Shown here in pieces: positions 6,527-14,597 of a stretch of DNA of 16,167 nucleotides (within the stretch, counting starts at the first letter, position 1; every line of letters starts with the position of its first letter). The DNA is taken from the NCBI GenBank assembly GCA_964601165.1, contig CAZRMK010000041.1:1-16167 (forward strand). The letters are read 5' to 3'. A program made the position numbers and the translations under genes. This stretch comes from Thiosulfativibrio sp964601165 (GTDB lineage: Bacteria > Pseudomonadota > Gammaproteobacteria > Thiomicrospirales > Thiomicrospiraceae). The notes below the pieces were generated by a model. It had not been told where the DNA came from. It searched no databases and saw only the letters and a program-made list of their open reading frames with translations.

Positions 6527-7591
6527 ATGTTGAATAAAGTTGAATATATTGATTTGTTTGCTGGAATAGGTGGTTTTCATCAGGCAATGAATTCTTTTAA
6601 TGGGAAATGCGTATTCGCTTCTGAATGGGATAAAGAAGCGGCTAAAACATATTTTGTAAACTATGGAATTGGACCAGAGGGAGATATTACTAAAATAAAA
6701 GAAGAAGATATTCCACAACATGATATTTTATGTGGAGGATTTCCCCGCCAAGCTTTTTCGATTTCTGGGAAGCAAAAAGGGTTTGAAGATATTAGAGGAA
6801 CATTGTTTTTTGATATTGCTCGTATTATTAAACACCATAAACCAAAAGTTTTATTACTTGAAAATGTTCGTAATCTCGAAAAACATAATGACGGTAAAAC
6901 TCTTACAATTATTACTTAGACTTTAGAAAACCTTAATTATGATGTTTATTATAAAGTGCTAAATGCTAGTCATTACGGATTACCACAAAATAGGGAAAGA
7001 ATATTTATAGTTTGTTTTAGAAAAGACTTGCTAATAAAAGATTTTGAATTTCCGCAACCTATAAGTAAAAAAGTTAGCCTATCTGATATCCTTGAAGATA
7101 ATCCCCAAAATGCTAAAATAATTGACAGACCTGATACAGTTTTCACAAAAATATTTAAACCGCAAATCAACTTGTTTGGTGAAGTTGATTTGCCCAACAA
7201 ACCAATACAAATTGGGTATGTCAATAAGGGTGGACAAGGTGAACGCATTTATAGTCCTTATGGACATGCAATAACTCTTTCTGCTTATGGGGGTGGTGCA
7301 GGTGCAAAAACTGGACTATATTATATTAACGAAAGAATAAGAAAATTAAGTCCTAGAGAGTGTGCAAGAGTGCAAGGTTTTCCAGATTCATTCAAAGTCA
7401 ATTCCTTATTAACTCAAAGCTATAAACAATTTGGAAATAGTGTTGCTGTAAATGTATTAAAAGCAATAATTAAGGAAATACATAAAACAGGTTGTTTTGA
7501 ATATAAAGATAGTACACATAACAAATCGTTGCACATGGGCATGCTTTCATCTCCGGTTCAAACGAGCTTAAGCGTTTGTGGGAAAGGTTAG
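6527..7591 (+). pseudogene. broken DNA cytosine-5 methyltransferase, M.HhaI-like (predicted target GCGC)
   Basis: All main C5-methylase motifs are present in one frame: I DLFAGIGGF (residues 9-17), IV GGFPRQAFSISG (70-81), VI LLENVRNL, VIII PQNRERIF, IX RKLSPRECARVQGFPDSF, X QFGNSVAVNVL. The target region KGGQGERIYS...AITLSAYGGGAGAKTGLY is nearly the same as I remember for M.HhaI, as are EGDIT and KQKGFEDIRGTLFFDIARI. Two lesions are visible. The catalytic Cys of PCQ is Arg (CGC at 6746-6748, residue 74). Codon 131 is TAG (6917-6919), after which the same frame continues unbroken with TLENLNYDVYYKVLNA. The first part alone would be a 130-residue stub without the target domain. ATG 6527 lies just after the endonuclease stop; ATG 6518 overlaps it by 8 bases and is also possible. 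The last 25 or so residues after GCFEYKDS do not resemble a methylase tail and probably come from older chromosomal sequence. Confidence 0.9.
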
Positions 7592-7647
7592 AGGGTACCT
7601 GTGTTAGTCGGGTTATTGAGGTTTATGTAAGCTTATGGATATATTAA
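7522..7647 (+). pseudogene. possible 3' remnant of an older gene at the island's right edge
   Basis: In the frame starting at 7522, a 41-codon open stretch reads QIVAHGHAFISGSNELKRLW, then ERLEGTCVSRVIEVYVSLWIY, and stops at 7645-7647, inside nadA's first codons. Its composition (GGTACC, CGGGTT, GAGGTT) resembles the housekeeping genes more than the island. It has no start codon, and a TAA precedes it at 7519. I do not recognise the protein. It may be the tail of a gene cut by the arrival of the restriction-modification island, or simply an open stretch by chance. Confidence 0.3.
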
Positions 7648-8723
7648 ATTTACAAGCAAAAACAATTCCTGCAGGATTGCAGTCTCGTATTAATGAGTTG
7701 GCATTATCTGCTCCTACTTCACCTTGGCTTTCTCAAAGTGATAAGGATCGCTTAAAAGAAAAAATTAAAGGCTTGTTAAAAAAGCATGATGCCCAGATGG
7801 TGGCACATTATTATGTTGATGCGGATTTACAGGCATTGGCAGAAGAGACGGGTGGAAAAGTTGCAGACTCTTTAGAAATGGCTAATTTTGGAGTGCAATC
7901 TAAAGCTAAAACTCTAGTGGTTTGTGGGGTGCGTTTTATGGGGGAGACTTCTAAAATGTTAAGCCCAGAAAAAACTATTTTAATGCCAGATTTAGAGGCA
8001 ACTTGCTCGTTAGATGAAGGCTGTCCTGCGGATAAATTTGCAGACTTCTGCGCTCAGTATCCTAAACATAAAGTTGTAGTTTATGCTAATACCAGTGTGG
8101 CAGTTAAGGCGGTTGCTGATTGGGTTGTTACTTCTGGTAATGCGTTAGAAATTGTTTCTCATTTAAAAGCTCAAGGCCACAAAATTATTTGGGCTCCCGA
8201 TGAGCATTTAGGGCATTGGATTGAAAAAGAAACTGGCGTGGAAATGATTCGTTGGCGGGGTAATTGTATTGTTCACCATGAATTCCAAACTTATGAATTA
8301 GAAGCTTTAAAGCTAAAGCATCCTGATGCTAAGGTGCTAGTTCACCCAGAATCTCCTGCTGAAGTTGTCGAATTAGCAGACATTGTAGGGTCAACTAGAG
8401 TGATGATTCAAGCTGTTGAAACTATGCCAGATCAAAAGTTTATTGTGGCAACGGATATGGGTATTTTCTATAAGATGCAACAACTAGCACCTCGAAAAAC
8501 TTTGATTGTTGCTCCAACAGGTAGTCAAGAAAAATCCTGTAGCTCTTGTGCACATTGTCCTTGGATGGCAATGAATAACTTAGAAAACCTAGCAGAATGT
8601 CTTGAAAAGCAAACAGGAGAGGTTCTGGTTGATGAAACTATTCGCCTAAAGGCATTAGAGTCGGTTGATAGAATGTTAGCCTTTTCAAGATCGCAAGGTT
8701 TGGTGAAATCTAATGCCGCATGA
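7635..8723 (+). CDS. nadA: quinolinate synthase A
   Basis: Condenses iminoaspartate (from NadB) with dihydroxyacetone phosphate to quinolinate, the second step of de novo NAD synthesis, using an oxygen-sensitive 4Fe-4S cluster. The 362-residue protein has the three cluster ligands C124 (EATCSLDEGCP), C211 (WRGNCIVHHEF) and C308 (SCSSCAHCPWM). Their spacings of 87 and 97 residues equal those of E. coli C113, C200 and C297. Other family landmarks are VAHYYVDADLQ, VVCGVRFMGETSKMLSP, VYANTSVAVKAVADWVVTS and ATDMGIFYKMQ. A ribosome site is not obvious: GAGG lies about 12 bases before ATG 7635. nadB is not in the window. ruvC follows 27 bases after the stop, an unusual partner, so shared transcription is likely but not a functional link. 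Confidence 0.96.
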   Translation: MDILNLQAKTIPAGLQSRINELALSAPTSPWLSQSDKDRLKEKIKGLLKKHDAQMVAHYYVDADLQALAEETGGKVADSLEMANFGVQSKAKTLVVCGVRFMGETSKMLSPEKTILMPDLEATCSLDEGCPADKFADFCAQYPKHKVVVYANTSVAVKAVADWVVTSGNALEIVSHLKAQGHKIIWAPDEHLGHWIEKETGVEMIRWRGNCIVHHEFQTYELEALKLKHPDAKVLVHPESPAEVVELADIVGSTRVMIQAVETMPDQKFIVATDMGIFYKMQQLAPRKTLIVAPTGSQEKSCSSCAHCPWMAMNNLENLAECLEKQTGEVLVDETIRLKALESVDRMLAFSRSQGLVKSNAA

Positions 8724-8750
8724 TTGTTCTGGTGTCATATCGGAGTTGTC

Positions 8751-9269
8751 TTGGCAAAATTGAAACGTATTTTAGGAATAGACCCTGGTTCTCGTAAAAC
8801 TGGATTTGGTATTGTTGAATCAGGGCGTTATCATCCTAGTTATGTAGTGAGTGGGGTGATTAGGATTGAGAAATATTCAGGTTCAGAACGATTAAAAAAT
8901 ATTTTTAACTCTATTACGCAACTAATTGAGCAGTATCAACCAGATGTAATGTCAATCGAAAAAGTTTTTGTGTATAAAAATCCTAATTCTGCCATAGTGT
9001 TAGCGCAGGCTAGGGGAGTTATTCTGTGTGCCGCCGCTTTAAAAAACGTGCCTATTTTGGAATACACTCCAACTCAAGTAAAAAGTACCATTGTCGGCAA
9101 AGGGCATGCTAGTAAAACACAAGTGCAATATATGGTACAAACCCTGTTAAAGTTGACAGATATGCCACAAGAAGACGCGGCAGATGCTTTGGCCTGTGCC
9201 TTGTGTCATGATCGTTATATGTCTTTGGGGATTGACCCCGAAAAATTATCTAAGGGGACACGCTTTTGA
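8751..9269 (+). CDS. ruvC: Holliday junction resolvase RuvC
   Basis: An endonuclease that cuts four-way junctions made during recombinational repair, working as a dimer with RuvAB. The four acidic catalytic residues are D11 (GIDPG), E70 (MSIEK), D142 and D145 (EDAADALACALCH). All are shifted by exactly +4 from E. coli D7, E66, D138 and D141. The product is 172 residues, against 173 in E. coli. I chose the TTG start at 8751 because GGAG lies 5 bases before it and the length fits; an in-frame TTG at 8724, directly after the nadA stop, would add nine residues (MFWCHIGVV) that are not typical. ruvA follows 13 bases after the stop. Confidence 0.95.
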   Translation: MAKLKRILGIDPGSRKTGFGIVESGRYHPSYVVSGVIRIEKYSGSERLKNIFNSITQLIEQYQPDVMSIEKVFVYKNPNSAIVLAQARGVILCAAALKNVPILEYTPTQVKSTIVGKGHASKTQVQYMVQTLLKLTDMPQEDAADALACALCHDRYMSLGIDPEKLSKGTRF

Positions 9270-9282
9270 AAAGGGAAGCATT

Positions 9283-9900
9283 ATGATTGGCTTTTTAACG
9301 GGTAGGCTTCATTCTAAACAACCGCCAGCTTTGGTTTTGGATGTCAATGGGGTTGGCTATGAAATAGAAGCCCCGATGTCGACTTTTTATGCACTGGGTA
9401 ATTTGGATGCAACTCAAACTATTTTAACCCACCTGCATGTTCGAGAAGATGCTATGTTATTGTTTGGCTTTGCAACAGCAGTGGAACGTGCTTTATTTAA
9501 GGAATTGATTAAAGTTAATGGCGTGGGAGCTAAAATGGCACTGGGAGTTCTTTCTGCGATGTCGGTAAACGATTTTGTGACAGCGGTAGAACAAGAAAAT
9601 GCCGTTGGGCTTACCAGTATTCCTGGAGTAGGTAAAAAAACTGCTGAAAGACTTATTATTGAAATGCGTGATAGGTTGAAAAACTGGGCAATTGATAAGG
9701 CAGATAAGGCTAAAGGAGATGTTGATTTAGGATCAGAGTCAGTGTTTTTCAATGATATTCAAGAATCAGCTATTGAAGCTTTGGTTAGCTTAGGGTATAA
9801 ATCTACTCAGGCAGATAAAATGGTGCGTAAAATTAAAGATAAAAATTTATCTTTAGAATCTCTTATTAAGCAAGCATTGCAAAGTGTTAGTATTAGGTAG
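9283..9900 (+). CDS. ruvA: Holliday junction branch migration protein RuvA
   Basis: A tetrameric protein that binds Holliday junctions and loads the RuvB motor. The 205 residues (E. coli 203) show the N-terminal OB-fold (MIGFLTGRLHSK, VLDVNGVGYEIEAP), two helix-hairpin-helix motifs (LIKVNGVGAKMAL and LTSIPGVGKKTAERLIIEM), and the flexible C-terminal RuvB-binding domain (ESAIEALVSLGYKSTQADKMV). The true start is ATG 9283, with AAGGGAAG before it. The open frame extends upstream as far as 9184, but only through the ruvC coding sequence. ruvB starts 20 bases after the stop. Confidence 0.96.
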   Translation: MIGFLTGRLHSKQPPALVLDVNGVGYEIEAPMSTFYALGNLDATQTILTHLHVREDAMLLFGFATAVERALFKELIKVNGVGAKMALGVLSAMSVNDFVTAVEQENAVGLTSIPGVGKKTAERLIIEMRDRLKNWAIDKADKAKGDVDLGSESVFFNDIQESAIEALVSLGYKSTQADKMVRKIKDKNLSLESLIKQALQSVSIR

Positions 9901-9920
9901 TTGGAATAGAAAATAACAGT

Positions 9921-10934
9921 ATGATTGAAACCGATCGCTTAGTTGGCGGGCAAGCAACCGAAGCAGAAATGTATAATTTGCCAACCGTTCGGCCTAAAGA
10001 AATTAATGAATACATTGGTCAGCAAGCGGTACGAGAGCAGTTAATGCTATCTATTCGTGCAGCTAAAATGCGTGCTGAGCATTTAGATCACGTCTTATTA
10101 TATGGTCCTCCGGGTTTAGGTAAAACCACTTTAGCACATATTATTGCCGAAGAAATGGGGGTTACTTTACGCCAAACATCAGGACCAGTAATTGAAAAGC
10201 CAGGTGATTTAGCGGCTATTTTGACACGTTTAGAGCCACATGATGTCTTGTTTGTTGACGAAATTCACCGTCTTTCTCCAATTATTGAAGAAGTGCTTTA
10301 TCCTGCAATGGAAGATTTTCAAATTGACATTGTGATAGGCGATGGTCCGGCGGCACAAAGTGTTAAAATCGATATTCCGCCTTTTACTTTGGTGGGGGCG
10401 ACAACGCGAGCAGGGCTATTGACTGCCCCACTTAGAGATAGATTTGGTTTGATACAAAGATTAGAGTTCTATTCAGATGAAGAATTAAAACAAATTGTTG
10501 AGCGTTCTGCTAACATCCTAGGAATACATTCTGAACCGCAAGGAGCGTTAGAAATTGCTAAGCGTTCTCGAGGAACTCCGCGTATAGCTAATCGTTTACT
10601 TAGGCGAGTACGAGATTTTGCACAGGTTAAAGGTGATGGCATAATTACTCAAAGTATTGCAGATCAATCCCTTCGTTTATTAGAAGTTGATTCTCTCGGT
10701 TTAGATAAAATGGATCGCCGATTATTGGAAATGATGATAGGAAACTTTGATGGTGGGCCGGTTGGTATTGACAGTATTGCAACGGCGCTAGGAGAAGAAC
10801 GCGGTACGATTGAAGATGTGATCGAACCTTTTCTTGTGCAACAAGGTTTTTTAATGAGAACGCCTCGAGGGCGGATAACAACCCGTCATGCCTATGCTCA
10901 TTTAGGACTAACAGAGCCACAAATAAAGACATAA
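9921..10934 (+). CDS. ruvB: Holliday junction branch migration ATPase RuvB
   Basis: A hexameric AAA+ motor that drives branch migration on RuvA-bound junctions. At 337 residues it matches E. coli (336). Visible motifs are LRPKTL-like VRPKEINEYIGQ near 24-34, Walker A GPPGLGKTT (62-70), Walker B VLFVDEIHR (109-117), sensor 1 VGATTRAG, the arginine-finger region APLRDRFG, sensor 2 RGTPRIANRLLRRVRD, and the winged-helix C-terminus with GPVGIDSIATALGEERGTIEDV. No ybgC is found between it and tolQ, where many gammaproteobacteria carry it; tolQ starts after only 32 bases. Confidence 0.97.
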   Translation: MIETDRLVGGQATEAEMYNLPTVRPKEINEYIGQQAVREQLMLSIRAAKMRAEHLDHVLLYGPPGLGKTTLAHIIAEEMGVTLRQTSGPVIEKPGDLAAILTRLEPHDVLFVDEIHRLSPIIEEVLYPAMEDFQIDIVIGDGPAAQSVKIDIPPFTLVGATTRAGLLTAPLRDRFGLIQRLEFYSDEELKQIVERSANILGIHSEPQGALEIAKRSRGTPRIANRLLRRVRDFAQVKGDGIITQSIADQSLRLLEVDSLGLDKMDRRLLEMMIGNFDGGPVGIDSIATALGEERGTIEDVIEPFLVQQGFLMRTPRGRITTRHAYAHLGLTEPQIKT

Positions 10935-10966
10935 ATTTAGGAAGATTTCTCAAAGGATATTGAAAT

Positions 10967-11647
10967 ATGGACAATACAACTCTTTTACAACTTGTTATAG
11001 ATGCCAGTGTGGTTGTGCAATTAGTCATGCTGTTATTGCTCTTTATGTCAATTATGGTGTGGGCGATTTTTTTTGCAAAAAACACCCAACTAAGACGAGC
11101 GCAAGCAGCCAGTAAAGAGTTTAATGGTGATTTTTGGGTAACTCATGACTTAACCCAACTTTATAATCAGGTTTCTTCAAATTCTATGGACAATCAAGGT
11201 TTAGATTCTATTTTTGAGTCGGGCTTTAAAGAGTTTGTTAGTTTAAAAAAGCAAGGGGTTGTTAATACGGCAGACTTGGTGTCTGGGGTGCAAAGAGCTA
11301 TGAAAATTGCATTTTCAAATGAAGCAGAAAGGTTAGAGCGTACCATTCCGATTCTGGCATCTATTGGATCATCTGCACCCTATATTGGTTTGTTTGGAAC
11401 AGTTTGGGGAGTTATGCATGCTTTTGTCGCTTTAAGTGAAGTGCAACATGCCACTTTATCTGCGGTTGCTCCAGGAATTGCTGAAGCCTTGATTGCAACT
11501 GCAATTGGTTTATTTGCGGCAATACCCGCGGTTATTTTTTATAATCAACTGAGCGTTAAAGCCGATAAAGTGATTACAGATTACGAAAACTTTGCCGAAG
11601 GGTTTTTAAGCATCATTCAGCGTCAATCTCATTCTATTAAAAATTAG
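10967..11647 (+). CDS. tolQ: TolQ, Tol-Pal motor channel subunit
   Basis: An inner-membrane protein of the MotA/ExbB family that forms, with TolR, the proton-driven motor energising TolA. Its 226 residues match the usual length of about 230. There are three membrane segments: residues about 10-38 (VVVQLVMLLLLFMSIMVWAIFF), a middle one in the conserved ExbB-like region (PILASIGSSAPYIGLFGTVWGVMHAF), and a third (AEALIATAIGLFAAIPAVIFYNQL). A cytoplasmic loop of about 90 residues lies between the first two. The ATG at 10967 has AAAGGAT upstream. It is co-oriented with ruvB and heads the tol-pal cluster. Confidence 0.96.
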   Translation: MDNTTLLQLVIDASVVVQLVMLLLLFMSIMVWAIFFAKNTQLRRAQAASKEFNGDFWVTHDLTQLYNQVSSNSMDNQGLDSIFESGFKEFVSLKKQGVVNTADLVSGVQRAMKIAFSNEAERLERTIPILASIGSSAPYIGLFGTVWGVMHAFVALSEVQHATLSAVAPGIAEALIATAIGLFAAIPAVIFYNQLSVKADKVITDYENFAEGFLSIIQRQSHSIKN

Positions 11648-11676
11648 AACAAAGCCTTGAATGCGGAGAAAATATT

Positions 11677-12132
11677 ATGCAAACAAATTTTAGACGTTCT
11701 AGACAGAAAAAAGGCTTGATGGCAGAGCTTAATGCCGTGCCTTATATTGATGTTACCTTTGTATTGCTGATTGTTTTTATGATAACCGCTCCAATAGCGC
11801 AACAAGCAGTGACAGTGGATCTGCCCCAAACACCAGAAATTACCCAAGAAATGCTTTTTACTGCAGAAGAAATTCCTTTTGTGATTAGTGTCACGGCAGA
11901 AGGGTTTTATAAAACCAGTGTTAACCCTGATATCCTTTTAGGAAAAGAAGATTTAGAAAGCTTGATTGCTGAAGTTATGGCAAGAAATATATTAAACCCA
12001 GATGCTCCTGTTCATATCCAAGGAGATAGACAAGCGGCTTATGGTAAGGTGATTAACTTGTTTGTATTATTGAAAGCAAATGGAATAGAAACGGTTTCTT
12101 TATTAACTCAGCCTGCAATACCCGAGACCTAG
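11677..12132 (+). CDS. tolR: TolR, Tol-Pal motor subunit
   Basis: The ExbD/MotB-like partner of TolQ. The 151-residue protein has a short basic cytoplasmic start (RRSRQKKGLMAEL), one membrane segment with the essential aspartate D25 in PYIDVTFVLLIVFMITAP, and a periplasmic domain ending in VHIQGDRQAAYGKVINLFVLLKANG, as in the family. E. coli TolR has 142 residues. GGAG precedes ATG 11677 after a 29-base gap from tolQ. tolA begins 5 bases after the stop, implying translational coupling. Confidence 0.95.
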   Translation: MQTNFRRSRQKKGLMAELNAVPYIDVTFVLLIVFMITAPIAQQAVTVDLPQTPEITQEMLFTAEEIPFVISVTAEGFYKTSVNPDILLGKEDLESLIAEVMARNILNPDAPVHIQGDRQAAYGKVINLFVLLKANGIETVSLLTQPAIPET

Positions 12133-12137
12133 TAGTT

Positions 12138-13166
12138 ATGTTTGCCTTTATTGCACGTTATCCAATTTCTAGTTTTTTTGCTCTATTATTGCATGTTGTT
12201 ATTTTTGCAAGTTTTGTTTCTGCCAGCCTTTCTGATGAGCCAGAAGTAGTAAAAGTATCGCTTGTAGGTGATGACACAGAAGCCATTAGACCGCCGATAA
12301 AACAAATGGAACCCATGAGAACCTTTGCGGTAGACAGTTCTCTGGTGCAAAAACAGCTAGCCTTACTTAAAGAGCAAGAAAAAGCTAAGGTTTTATCTCA
12401 AAAGCAGCTTGAGCAACAAGTTGTAGATGACAAAAAACGTTTAGCCGATTTGCAACGACAACAACAAACCGAAGCAAGAAGAGCAGAAGAAGCCCGTAAA
12501 AAAGCAACTGCTGAACAGCGTAAAGCCACTGAAGCCAAGCGTTTAGCCGATATTGAACGGCAAAAAGTAGTTGTTCAGAAAAAACGTGCCGAGGAAGAAG
12601 AGCGCCGAGCTGAGCAGGCAAGAAAAGCCACTCAACTCGCCGAGAAACAGCGTAAAGAAGCCGATTTAAAAGTAGCTGATGCACAAAAGCAACGTGAAGC
12701 TGAAGAAGCGCGAACTAAACATCTGCAAGCTGAAATTAAGCAAAGAGTAGCAGAAAAACAGCAATTAGAACAGCAGACTGCAGTGGCAAGAAAGCAAAGA
12801 GAGCAAGCCGAAGCCGAAGCCAAATTGCAGCGTCAATTAGCTGCAGCAGATGCTACTAAGCGTGCTAATATTAGGCAGCAAGAAATGGCAAATTTAAGGG
12901 AGGCTTATATAGCATCAATTCGTGCTAGGGTAATCTCTAATTGGAGAACGGTTGCTAGAATTTCGCCCCATGCACAATGTACCCTATCTATTACTCAGAC
13001 TAGAAAGGGTGAGATAGTGAGGGCAGAAGTATTAAACTGTACTCCAGAAACTTCTCCGCAGTTTAAAAGAGATGCTGTCAATGCTGTGCGTAGATCAGCG
13101 CCTTTACCACCACCTCAAATGGAAGAACTATTTGAAAGTGATATTAAATTTATATTTAAACCCTAA
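12138..13166 (+). CDS. tolA: TolA, trans-periplasmic Tol-Pal energy transducer
   Basis: Spans the periplasm from TolQR to TolB and Pal. Domain I is the N-terminal membrane anchor (about 9-31, PISSFFALLLHVVIFASFV); H19 within it may correspond to the SHLS-type histidine of E. coli. Domain II (about 70-255) is a long Lys/Glu/Ala/Gln-rich coiled coil with many KQREQAE-like repeats. Domain III starts about residue 257 (YIASIRARVISNWRTV) and holds C281 and C301, placed like the disulfide pair of E. coli domain III, with the RRSAPLPPPQ motif near the end. At 342 residues it is shorter than E. coli TolA (421), mainly in the coiled coil, which varies in length across species. Confidence 0.94.
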   Translation: MFAFIARYPISSFFALLLHVVIFASFVSASLSDEPEVVKVSLVGDDTEAIRPPIKQMEPMRTFAVDSSLVQKQLALLKEQEKAKVLSQKQLEQQVVDDKKRLADLQRQQQTEARRAEEARKKATAEQRKATEAKRLADIERQKVVVQKKRAEEEERRAEQARKATQLAEKQRKEADLKVADAQKQREAEEARTKHLQAEIKQRVAEKQQLEQQTAVARKQREQAEAEAKLQRQLAAADATKRANIRQQEMANLREAYIASIRARVISNWRTVARISPHAQCTLSITQTRKGEIVRAEVLNCTPETSPQFKRDAVNAVRRSAPLPPPQMEELFESDIKFIFKP

Positions 13167-13238
13167 TTTTTGACCAAAATCCTCTGATATAAAATTGAGT
13201 TTAGGGTTACACACAAAATACGCAAACAGGATAAAAAA

Positions 13239-14534
13239 ATGTTAAAAAGAATATCAGCTATTGCCTTGATATGGTTAGTTTGGGGGTTTGCTCAGGCTAA
13301 TTTAATTATTGAAATAGACCAAAGTGATGAATATGCCTTGCCTATAGCAATTGTACCCTTAGCTTGGCAAGGAACTACATTGGATCCGCCAGAAAAAATC
13401 TCTGATGTTATGGCTTTTAATTTTTTAAGAACGGGTAAGTTTAGGCCCATAGCCCCTTCACAAATGCCACAACAGCCTTCTCTAGTGTCTGAAGTAGATT
13501 ATAGGCAATGGCGCAATATAGATGTTGATAATATATTAATAGGCTCTATTACTGCAGAAGAGCAAACAGGGTTTTTCACCATTGATATGCACTTCTTGGA
13601 TGTTTTAAGGCAAAAAGAAGTGTTTGCTAAACGTTGGTCTAATATTCCTGAAAATTTATTGCGAAAAGTTGCTCATCAAATGAGTGATTTAATTTATGAA
13701 GAGTTAACGGGCATTCGTGGGGTTTTTAGCACTCAAATTGCTTATGTGACCTTAAATAGAGTGAATGGTAAAAGACATTTTGCTCTAGAAGTAGCCGATG
13801 CTGATGGTTATGGAGCTCAAAAAATCCTTAAATCATCTTATCCTATTATGTCTCCATCGTGGTCTCCTGATGGTAAAAAACTGGCCTATGTCTCTTTTGA
13901 AAATGGCAGATCAGAAATCTTTATTCAAAGCTTAGACGGTTCATCTCGGGAATTAATTGCTAGCTTTAAAGGCATTAATAGTTCGCCTGCTTGGTCTCCA
14001 GATGGTAAATATATATCAATGACTTTGTCTAAAGATGGTTCGGCAGATATTTACATTATGAATTTAGCTACTCGTCAACTGCGTAGAATGACGAGGAATT
14101 GGGCTATTGAAACTGAAGCCGTTTGGGCTAGCAATGGACGTTCACTATTTTATAACTCCGATAGACGAGGTCAACCACAAATTTTTCAAGTCTTTTTAGA
14201 TACAGGAGAGGAGAGACGAATTTCTTTTGAAGGTAGGCATAATGCTAATCCTGAAGTTTCTCCAGATGGGCGTTATATTGCGATGGTTCATGTTTCTACA
14301 GGGTTTAATATAGGAGTCTTAGATTTATTTAATAATGATTTTTCAATCATTACCGATACTTTTTTAGATGAATCTCCTAGTTTTTCACCCAATGGTGAAA
14401 TGATTTTATATTCGATGAACCGAGGAGGGAAAGGTCGTTTAGCATCTGTATCAGTAGATGGTCGTATTACCCAGTTTATTAGTGTCAAATCAGGAGAAGT
14501 AAGGGAACCCGCATGGGGGCCTTTTAAAGATTAA
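13239..14534 (+). CDS. tolB: TolB, periplasmic beta-propeller protein
   Basis: A periplasmic protein that cycles between Pal and the TolA motor. The 431 residues (E. coli 430) begin with a Sec signal peptide (MLKRISAIALIWLVWGFAQA, cleavage near 20), followed by the N-terminal TolB domain (IPLAWQG-like IVPLAWQG, then FNFLRTGKFRPI). The rest is a beta-propeller with repeated blades: SPSWSPDGKKLAYVS, SSPAWSPDGKYISM, TEAVWASNGRSLFYNSD, ANPEVSPDGRYIAM and ESPSFSPNGEMILYS. AGGA precedes ATG 13239. The 72-base gap after tolA holds no convincing promoter. The gene ends WGPFKD, as commonly seen in TolB. Confidence 0.97.
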   Translation: MLKRISAIALIWLVWGFAQANLIIEIDQSDEYALPIAIVPLAWQGTTLDPPEKISDVMAFNFLRTGKFRPIAPSQMPQQPSLVSEVDYRQWRNIDVDNILIGSITAEEQTGFFTIDMHFLDVLRQKEVFAKRWSNIPENLLRKVAHQMSDLIYEELTGIRGVFSTQIAYVTLNRVNGKRHFALEVADADGYGAQKILKSSYPIMSPSWSPDGKKLAYVSFENGRSEIFIQSLDGSSRELIASFKGINSSPAWSPDGKYISMTLSKDGSADIYIMNLATRQLRRMTRNWAIETEAVWASNGRSLFYNSDRRGQPQIFQVFLDTGEERRISFEGRHNANPEVSPDGRYIAMVHVSTGFNIGVLDLFNNDFSIITDTFLDESPSFSPNGEMILYSMNRGGKGRLASVSVDGRITQFISVKSGEVREPAWGPFKD

Positions 14535-14552
14535 AAGCACTCCTTAATCTTT
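14526..14552. repeat. AT-rich inverted repeat at the tolB stop codon
   Basis: AAAGATTAA (14526-14534) and TTAATCTTT (14544-14552) form a perfect 9-bp stem with a 9-base loop, overlapping the tolB stop. With one G-C pair per arm and no following T-run it is a weak hairpin. It could protect or end part of the message, or be chance. Confidence 0.3.
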
Positions 14553-14597
14553 GTTGAAGCCATAGATCTGAGTGTGAAAATTTAGTATTAAATAACA

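Noticed and set aside
115..7591. dgt and the restriction genes as one defence island
   Set aside because: They are separated by several unrelated housekeeping genes, dgt is a common core gene, and the restriction genes are dead.
6956..7591. Second half of the methylase as a separate gene
   Set aside because: It is in the same frame as the first half, begins mid-domain at VLNASHYG, and lacks motifs I to VI and a ribosome site.
7660..7680. CCTGCAGG-containing palindrome in nadA as another copy of the repeat
   Set aside because: It lies within conserved coding sequence and lacks the CCTAAAT outer part; the shared core is chance.
12385..12823. Open frames on the minus strand across tolA
   Set aside because: They are produced by the repetitive Lys/Glu/Ala/Gln-rich coiled-coil coding sequence of tolA and have biased, unprotein-like composition.
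13170..13195. Possible promoter between tolA and tolB (TTGACC with TATAAA or TAAAAT)
   Set aside because: The spacer is only 12 to 14 bases, too short for a sigma-70 promoter, and no alternative -10 lies at the right distance.
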